Part shown: positions 57,771 through 64,000 of the stretch, piece after piece
How the letters are laid out: each line of letters starts with the position of its first letter
How positions within the stretch are numbered: the stretch's first letter is position 1
Source: Castanea sativa
Lineage: Eukaryota; Streptophyta; Magnoliopsida; Fagales; Fagaceae
Reading direction: 5' to 3'
Assembly (NCBI RefSeq): GCF_040712315.1
Contig: NC_134013.1
Location: 64,573,501 to 64,637,500, forward strand
Length of the DNA: 64,000 bases
Position numbers and translations under genes: made by a program
Notes under the pieces: generated by a model
Told to the model about the DNA's origin: nothing
Seen by the model: only the letters and a program-made list of their open reading frames with translations
The model's database searches: none

Positions 57771-59555
57771 ATGGCTTAGTAAAAGAATTATATATAAATT
57801 GATTTTTTTTATAGTATAATTAAATTTAATAACAAATAAAACAATAAAAATATTTTATAGATAATGGCAAGTTTTATATTTCTAAAAACTCTTAGTAGTA
57901 ATTTTATTTGAGGAACACTAATTAATGATTGGAGAGAAATGCTATAACTAGTCAGACTAAGACATAATTTTTACTTGTTCAAATAACAATTAAGGCGAAG
58001 TAAGGTGAGGAACAACAAATAATAATTATAACATACCAACATAATAATATTTATATTTAATTATTGTGGGGAGTTAAAGGACCCAAGTGGGCATATGGGC
58101 CTTTGGACTACAGCATGAAGGGCCGACCTGCTCCAGAATTAAACTCTACGAATTGGCCCATACGCCGAGGATCCGAGGATACAGCCGAGGGGGAGCTTCT
58201 CCTCGGACAGATCCAAGAGAACTCAAAACTTCATTATAAAGGTCAAGGCACAACTCTGGAAAGACTGATGGTTAAAGGGGGACACCCTGAACCTTCTAGA
58301 TGCACCAGTGTTAAAGAAAATATCAAGAGCAATGGCTGCCACCTCCGCATTAAAGGCTCTGCACCTACCTCCCTGGCCGCATTAATGAGGAAGTGACCAC
58401 TGAACAGTAGGGCTGAAACTTCTAGTCACTGTCCAAAAAGTATCATGGAAGGAAGTATTTAAGGGGGGTGAGGGCCAAAGAGGGGAGGGAGTCTGAAACG
58501 AAGAAAAAAAATTAAAAATTGTAATCTTTAAGGAAGAAAGAGAAATAGTAAAGAAGTAGTCATCGGCTCAAGTCCGAGGAGACCCATTTGCAATTATCAT
58601 TCGTTATTTACCAGTGTTTATTTATAAAAGCCTGTTATTAAGTTCTCAGTACCTTTAATCTAGATTTCAAACCCACACTCTACAAATTTCATTGTTTAAG
58701 GCTCATTGGGCCTGAGCCCATAACCTTCTTTGGGTCCAGGTGCAATTGTGTACTTACAATTATAATGACTTGCTTGCATCTCAAAGTATCAATTTAATAT
58801 CAACACTAAAATGCTAGGATGTTTATGTTAATTAATGTAAATAAGCAACAAATTATTATCAACATCTAACACCCTACTATTGCATGAATTATGATTACTT
58901 TAACCCGAAGAAATCATCTCAAATTTACAAATTAAAAACTACCCAAATTTATAAATAAATAAAATTGAAAGCAAAATTCACTACATCACACACATGAATA
59001 TATACGCACAAAGAAACTCTGAATTCACTAATTACAAACAATATAAATTTCTAACCATTAAAAAAATGGAATTAGAGTTAAAGTAAAGACACTTACAAAC
59101 AATATGGACTTAGATTTTTTTTAATTTTTTTTGTTTACGTTAAAGTTAATACATATTACCTATTATTTTTGTTACTTTATCCAAAAAAAATATTTTAGAA
59201 GAAAAAATAAAACTTTTAAATTTGTTACTATTAGAAAATAGATGGTGTAGGATAAATATTTATCCAAAAAAAAAATATTAACATAAGCTAAGAGTAAAAT
59301 TGTTACTTTATAAAATTTAAAAAAAAAAAAAGAAGAAGAAGAAGTTGACACAAACACTTATTGTTACTTTATCCAAACTTTAAAGAAGTTGATAAGATCA
59401 AAAACTTTTTGTTGTTTTTTCTAAAAACTTATTGTAGTTTGGTGTAGCCACTTGACTCAACAATTATATAAATATTTTAAATCTAAAAAAATTTATGCAA
59501 TTTGATGAAGCCACTTGGCGCATCCACGGCATCTAAGCCCAACTTTTATTATATA
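57771..59555. repeat. tandem segmental duplication, copy B
   Basis: Paralogous to copy A. It is interrupted by the solo LTR at 58065-58758 and ends with the same CCCAACTTTTATTAT as copy A. Confidence 0.75.
58065..58758 (+). mobile_element. solo LTR, 694 bp
   Basis: It starts TGTGGGGAGTTAAAGG and ends GTGTACTTACA, with a perfect 5-bp duplication ATTAT at 58060-58064 and 58759-58763. Copy A of the surrounding duplication has the undisturbed site TTTAATTATAATGA at about 55733. The GC-richer interior holds repeated CCGAGGA motifs. The 110-codon open frame at 58064 lies inside the LTR and has no protein signature. Confidence 0.92.
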
Positions 59556-59559
59556 GTAT

Positions 59560-60180
59560 ACTAGTCGCTAATCCGTGTTATGCACGAGAACCTACTTATT
59601 TGTGAGGTAGATTAAAATAATTTAAAAAAAAATTTAAGAAACTACACCATTGCATGATTTGCTTTTGTATGACTTTAATCTATGTTACAATTTGATGAAG
59701 AAGTCATTGCTTGAACTTACAATGACTTACAAAATATTTGTCAGACAGTTTCAGATACAGCAAAAAAATAACTAAAAAATTCAGATATTAAAACTTCTAA
59801 AAGGCCAAAATATATTAAATAATCAAATAAATTACTGTTTAGAAATTATTGAAACAAAACAAAAAATATATGACTAAATAATAGAGAAATATGAGAGAAA
59901 AATGAGTTACATTCAAAAGAATAATTTCAATTATTGCAAGCTTTTTTATCTTGTAAAAAACGGCTAGAGAGAGTTTGGTGATTCATGAACGAAAATTACT
60001 TTTTAAAAAATACATGAAAAACCATAAGATAATTTTTTTTTAACAAAAGAGAGGAGAAGAAAATAACATAAGAAGAGCTTATACCTCTACTCGACTTTAA
60101 AAAATAAATATATGAGAGTTTGCTTTGCTTTTATAATATTCATGATTAATCTCACAAATTTGGAAATAAATTATCAATAT
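59560..60180. other. intergenic, no gene seen
   Basis: AT-rich. It starts with CTAATCCGTGTTATGCACG, a motif common at the edges of plant repeats. Nothing further is supported. Confidence 0.45.
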
Positions 60181-60182
60181 TT

Positions 60183-60485
60183 GAGTTTGAGTTCAAGTTT
60201 GACTTGTTAGAGAGATAAAGTTTCACTCCTTGTTAAGTTTGGATTAAACAAAAATAATTTTGTTCTAAAAAAATGATAATGATGAGTTTGAGTTTTAGTT
60301 GGACATGTTACAGAAATAGAGTTTCACTTCTTGTTAAGTTTGGACTAAACAAAAATAATTTTATTTAAATAAAATGATTAATATTAATAATAATGATGAG
60401 TTTGAATTTAATTTGGATTTGTTAGAAAAATAAAGTTTCACTCCTTGTTAAATTTGGACTAAACAAAAAGTAATTTTATTTAAAT
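60183..60485 (+). repeat. three diverged tandem units of about 105 bp
   Basis: Units start near 60183, 60284 and 60398 (GAGTTTGA). Each holds AAAGTTTCACTCCTTGTTAA or a variant followed by AAACAAAAATAATTTT. Confidence 0.75.
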
Positions 60486-60908
60486 ATTTTGCTAACGTGG
60501 AAAATTGTAAGAGTTTCAAAGGCTTCAGATTTATAGATGATATGATTACTGGGTCCTGGGAAACTATAGTCTACTGGGTCTGGGTTGTGAAAGTTTCAAT
60601 GTCTGGCAAGCTGTGAAGGTTGGAGATACGATATATTGGTTCAACTCTCACATGGTTATGTACACATATAACTAATAACTATGTTTAATATCCTAAACCT
60701 TTGTGTCAAGTTGATAATTACTCTCCATGTTATAACTGAGTTGTGTTTAACAATTGGAATGGTAAGTGTAAGACCCTTGACTAAACATAAGCTGATTTTT
60801 GGCCAAAATATAAGCAGGGATGTAGATTTATCCATGGGAGTTCCAAGGTCTTTTATTAACCCATGTCTCATGATACACATCTGAGATATGCTCTTCATAA
60901 CAATAAGA

Positions 60909-61187
60909 TTCAGATCCTCTAGAGTTTCTAGGGTACTCTAACAAGTAGAGTTCATTAAATCCTAACCACTCTTTAATGATTTAATGGTCTAGATTTTGCC
61001 ATGTCAGCATTTCATTAACAATCATCTTAATTGTTTTGTTTACAACATTATTTTATTATTTCAAGAATATTATTAATGAAAGGCTGACATGACAGAATCT
61101 AAACCATTAAATCATTAAAGAGTGGTTAGGATTTAATGAACTCTACTGGTAGAGTACCCTAAGAACTCTAGAGGATCTAAATCCCCC
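60909..61187. mobile_element. foldback MITE with about 110-bp arms
   Basis: The left arm (GATCCTCTAGAGTTTCTAGG...ATTTCATTA) and the reversed right arm (GATCCTCTAGAGTTCTTAGG...CTTTCATTA) are about 92 percent identical. About 60 bp of AT-rich DNA separates them. The target duplication is not clear. Confidence 0.75.
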
Positions 61188-61189
61188 TA

Positions 61190-61940
61190 GAAAGTGCTTC
61201 AATAAATATGTGATATATGTTCTTCACAAAATACAAGCTAAAGTAACAATTTGACATTTAAGAAATCAATTACTCAGCCCAGAAAAAGAAATCAACCGTG
61301 GATACAACTTGTAGAGCTGGAAATGTTTAGCTGCATGTATTGTACACCCCAACAGCAAAGACAGAGTGTGTAACTCTGTCTGGTCTCTTTGTTAACCTTA
61401 CCCCCATCTGTAGTCCTAAGGCAGACTCAACAAATGCATTTTTCTGGCAACCATTTTTCTCTTTTTTGCTTCCTGAATGGGTTTACCCTTGGATTGAGCT
61501 TTTTCCTTTTTTTGATTTTGGTACCATACTGTCTGCAGATTTGAGGAAGGTTCTTTATTTGTCAACTTAAATTGCGGGTTGCCTTTTGATTTTAATTTCA
61601 TTATAAAGTGCTTATACCAGCAGTTTGAAAATGGTTCTTTTATTTCCTCTTTTGCAATTCCCTTTAAATTTTAAAGTCTAGTTTCCTATCCCATTCTAGT
61701 TATAAAAAATATAGAAAAAGGGAGGGGAGGCTCCTTTTTCCATCTTTAGAGTAGATTTCAGATTTCTTTGGAAACCACCACTAGTTTCTCCCCATTCTAG
61801 TAGATTTCAAATTTCATGTAATGAATGCAACCACTTTATGTTACTTAGGTGCAACTTTCTGAGATAGGTTAGGAAATTGATAAGAATTTGTTACACAATA
61901 CACATACTCTGCATGTTACTCTCTTAGAAATTAGAGGGCT
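61190..61940. other. intergenic, no gene seen
   Basis: The open frame at 61340-61570 has no recognisable motif and ordinary AT-rich composition. I do not support it as a gene. Confidence 0.45.
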
Positions 61941-62296
61941 TATACACACAAACACAAAGGGAAAGAAGTGGAAAGTGAAGATGAACTACTGAGGAAGAGA
62001 ATAACTACTTCGTATTTTGTAAATCGCTTGGTTACAAATGGAACAATACATGAATTTAAATAGCCTTCATTCACTCTCTTAATAAATTTTTTCGTTTATC
62101 TTAACTTACATGCAATTTTATTTACTTCATGAACTCCTCACATGATTAAACTTCATTTACCTAAAAAGTATGTTTAACTTACAACAACTAAATAGTCCCA
62201 ACAAAAAAAAAAAAAAAAATTCTCAACCATGCACCCTAAGACAAAAAATTCAGCAAACCACAACCACTGATCTAAGCATTCACTGCTTCCAAATTA

Positions 62297-62542
62297 CTAG
62301 CAAAACAAAGAGGGGCAGAAAGGTAATAACAAGGCTATGGAGGCAAATAACGTTGTTGTGAGAAAATGAGGAGACAAATCAGCAGCAGCAGAGGCACCAT
62401 TTCCAGTGCCTGTGTTAGGAGATGGAGTTGGTATGGGTGAGTGCACATAACTCCAAACAGAGTCAGACATTACCACCGATAGAAGCATTGCAAATATCAT
62501 GCAAATTGAGGCAAAGGGAACCCATAACACTCTAGTTGCCAT
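62297..62542 (-). CDS. small secreted arabinogalactan-peptide-like protein, likely GPI-anchored
   Basis: An 81-residue product. Residues 1-25 (MATRVLWVPFASICMIFAML...) are a signal peptide. The mature part has SPIPTPSPNTGTG, whose SP and TP dipeptides resemble arabinogalactan glycomodules. It is followed by GASAAAD (a plausible GPI omega site) and a hydrophobic C-terminal tail LFASIALLLPF. The frame is open further upstream, but I chose this ATG because the signal peptide starts there and a TATA box lies about 50 bp upstream. It probably acts at the plasma membrane or wall. The exact family is not recognised. A decayed paralogue lies at 28714-28932. Confidence 0.65.
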   Translation of the reverse strand: MATRVLWVPFASICMIFAMLLSVVMSDSVWSYVHSPIPTPSPNTGTGNGASAAADLSPHFLTTTLFASIALLLPFCPSLFC

Positions 62543-62592
62543 TTCCAGTGAGTTTAGGCAATGAGTAAGGCTTGTATCTCGAAGTGGCAGCT

Positions 62593-62602
62593 TTATATAT
62601 AG
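62593..62602 (-). promoter_or_regulatory. TATA box of the AGP-like gene
   Basis: CTATATATAAAG on the minus strand, about 50 bp before the ATG at 62542. It is absent from the paralogue near 28970-28985. Confidence 0.6.
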
Positions 62603-62935
62603 AAGTGCAGCGTGATGGAAGGTCATATATAGGGTAGTTAATGCCGTGCCTTCTGTCCAAGTCTTCCTTATTTTAACAACTTGCTTACTATACAAGGCAT
62701 TGACATCTACTAATCCACCAGTCAGGTTCAAACATTTTGTTTAGTTCTAATTAGCTGGTTCATGATGGAATTATTGTTAATTGTTTGACAACTACTATAA
62801 TAATTAATAATACATATTATATATTATTAATCGTGGAAAAATAGTCAGTCCAAGATTAAGATCTCTTGCATGGTATTTGATAAAGAGAATATGGAGGAAG
62901 AAGTCAAAGTGCCTTAAAAAGTCAATATTTAGCAC

Positions 62936-64000
62936 GCTAGTGTTCACACAACAATAAAGAATGAATATTCAGCGTTTTGTAAGATAAACTATAAAGAAAT
63001 TAAAAATATTTATTGTATTTCCATAGACTTGAGACTGTCTGGATCAAATTACGTGGTGGGCTGCCTAGAACTCCATCATGTTTACATTGGTCATTGGACA
63101 AACCAGACTACAACCAAAAATTTATGGCTTGATGCGGGTCAATTAAGGCAGTACAATCGAATTCTGAATTTCTAAAGCAGTTCATTGCACAATATGAAAT
63201 TAGTTACAACAGAATTGTATACTCCCAATCATTGAATATGTTATGCTGCTCATAGTTAGGTGAAGCTGAAAAAGAATTTCCATGTGTTAACTTCTACATT
63301 GTTCGCCAGGTTATGCTTTTGTGGTATTAGCAATTTGTTGAATGATTGATGGGGTTACATGATTCTGTATGTACTATTCAAGTGAGTCCAAGGCACTTTC
63401 TATTTGATAAACCATGGAACCTTCTTAGGATTTATGAATGCAGAAAGATCCAACAAAGTCAACTTGTACTGGTTGGCCTAGGTATATTAGACCAATGTGA
63501 CACACACACACACAGAAACAAAGATGAAATCACTTCTAAATAGCCTTCTTCTTAAGTTGGGATGACGTTGCTAGTAATTACTGGTTTATGCCTGTTCCTA
63601 CTAATTCCTTATGCTACCATTTGCCTTAAAATCTTCATCTGTCAAATCCCACACCCCTATCAAATTTCCAAGAAGATGGAGAAAGAAAAATTAAAGGATC
63701 TTTTATTGCTAGGCATTAGATAGTTAAAGATGTAAATTGTAAGCAAAAATATAATAACTTGCAAGTCAAATAGTCTGAGGCGGTTACTTTGTTGTAAGGA
63801 GATGCAAGTTTAATATACTTGTCATTCAACAAGAATTCTAGCACTCAATTTGTATTTCTAATCATTTGAAGATTATGAGCTAAATAGCTGTATCATTGCA
63901 GCGATGCCAAAGGCCTTCTAAGTAAATGGCAGAGGATGTCTTAAGTTAGAAATATGATTGAAAGTCTAAGGCAAGCCAGTATATTGTACCTCAAGTGCAT
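62936..64000. other. intergenic, no gene seen
   Basis: AT-rich sequence with a (CA)n run at about 63501-63514. The short frame at 63346 carries no recognisable motif. Confidence 0.45.

Larger units (their letters stand above)
61945..62935. repeat. duplicated segment, right copy (paralogue at 28380-29465)
   Basis: Colinear with the left copy on both sides of the small coding frame. It lacks the TTTTTG-rich insert of the left copy. Confidence 0.8.

Noticed and set aside
58064..58396. 110-codon open frame
   Set aside because: Lies inside the solo LTR, has no recognisable domain and starts at the LTR edge.
61340..61570. 76-codon frame
   Set aside because: No motif, no paralogue and no splice or promoter support.
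62297..62731. Longer 144-codon form of the AGP-like gene
   Set aside because: The extra N-terminal part would cover the TATA box and hide the signal peptide. The downstream ATG fits better.

Overview
This window is eukaryotic, plant nuclear DNA: AT-rich, with long introns bounded by GT-AG signals, dense MITEs, LTR and Mutator-type transposons, and a scrambled plastid insertion. The conserved gene content is that of a dicot. A TTA-flanked MITE family present in three copies resembles one I associate with oak and chestnut, so I lean towards Fagaceae, but this is from memory and not proved by the sequence.

The only clearly intact large gene is a plant PGAP1-like GPI inositol-deacylase (coding span 12000-27577, + strand). 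Its 18 coding exons join in frame into 1116 codons plus a stop, with one additional 5' UTR exon. Its introns carry several insertions: a hAT MITE, a Tourist MITE, a Stowaway MITE and a complete TRIM retrotransposon. Upstream on the same strand is a truncated class-I carboxylesterase (CXE11-like) fragment. As I recall, CXE11 and PGAP1 are also neighbours in Arabidopsis. The left 11 kb also holds a possible gene end at the window edge, a back-to-back MITE pair and a 1.6-kb hAT element that interrupts an older open reading frame exactly in frame.

28.3-29.5 kb and 61.9-62.9 kb are two copies of a segment coding for a small secreted, arabinogalactan-peptide-like protein on the - strand. The right copy looks intact. 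The left copy has lost its start codon, TATA box and signal-peptide hydrophobicity.

29.5-42.3 kb is a transposon accumulation that can be dissected because an uninterrupted paralogue of the target survives at 41.73-42.3 kb. A hAT element (29782-30692), a 6.4-kb MULE (30704-37102) and a SINE (37203-37385) were inserted one after another. The MULE contains a degenerate transposase N-terminus fused in frame to an NADPH-thioredoxin-reductase fragment, making it Pack-MULE-like, and has arrays of about 25-bp palindromes at both ends.

43-53 kb contains repeated relics of plant-mobile-domain (PMD) genes, a Tourist MITE and a second 6.1-kb MULE (46894-53031). This MULE holds a PMD fragment, a solo LTR and, inside the LTR, a hAT element. 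It also has mirrored palindromes in its terminal repeats. 53.8-54.8 kb is a scrambled plastid insertion (ycf1, infA and rpoA pieces). 55.4-59.6 kb is a tandem duplication that contains a solo LTR and a 120-bp triplication. The remainder is AT-rich intergenic sequence in which I see no gene.
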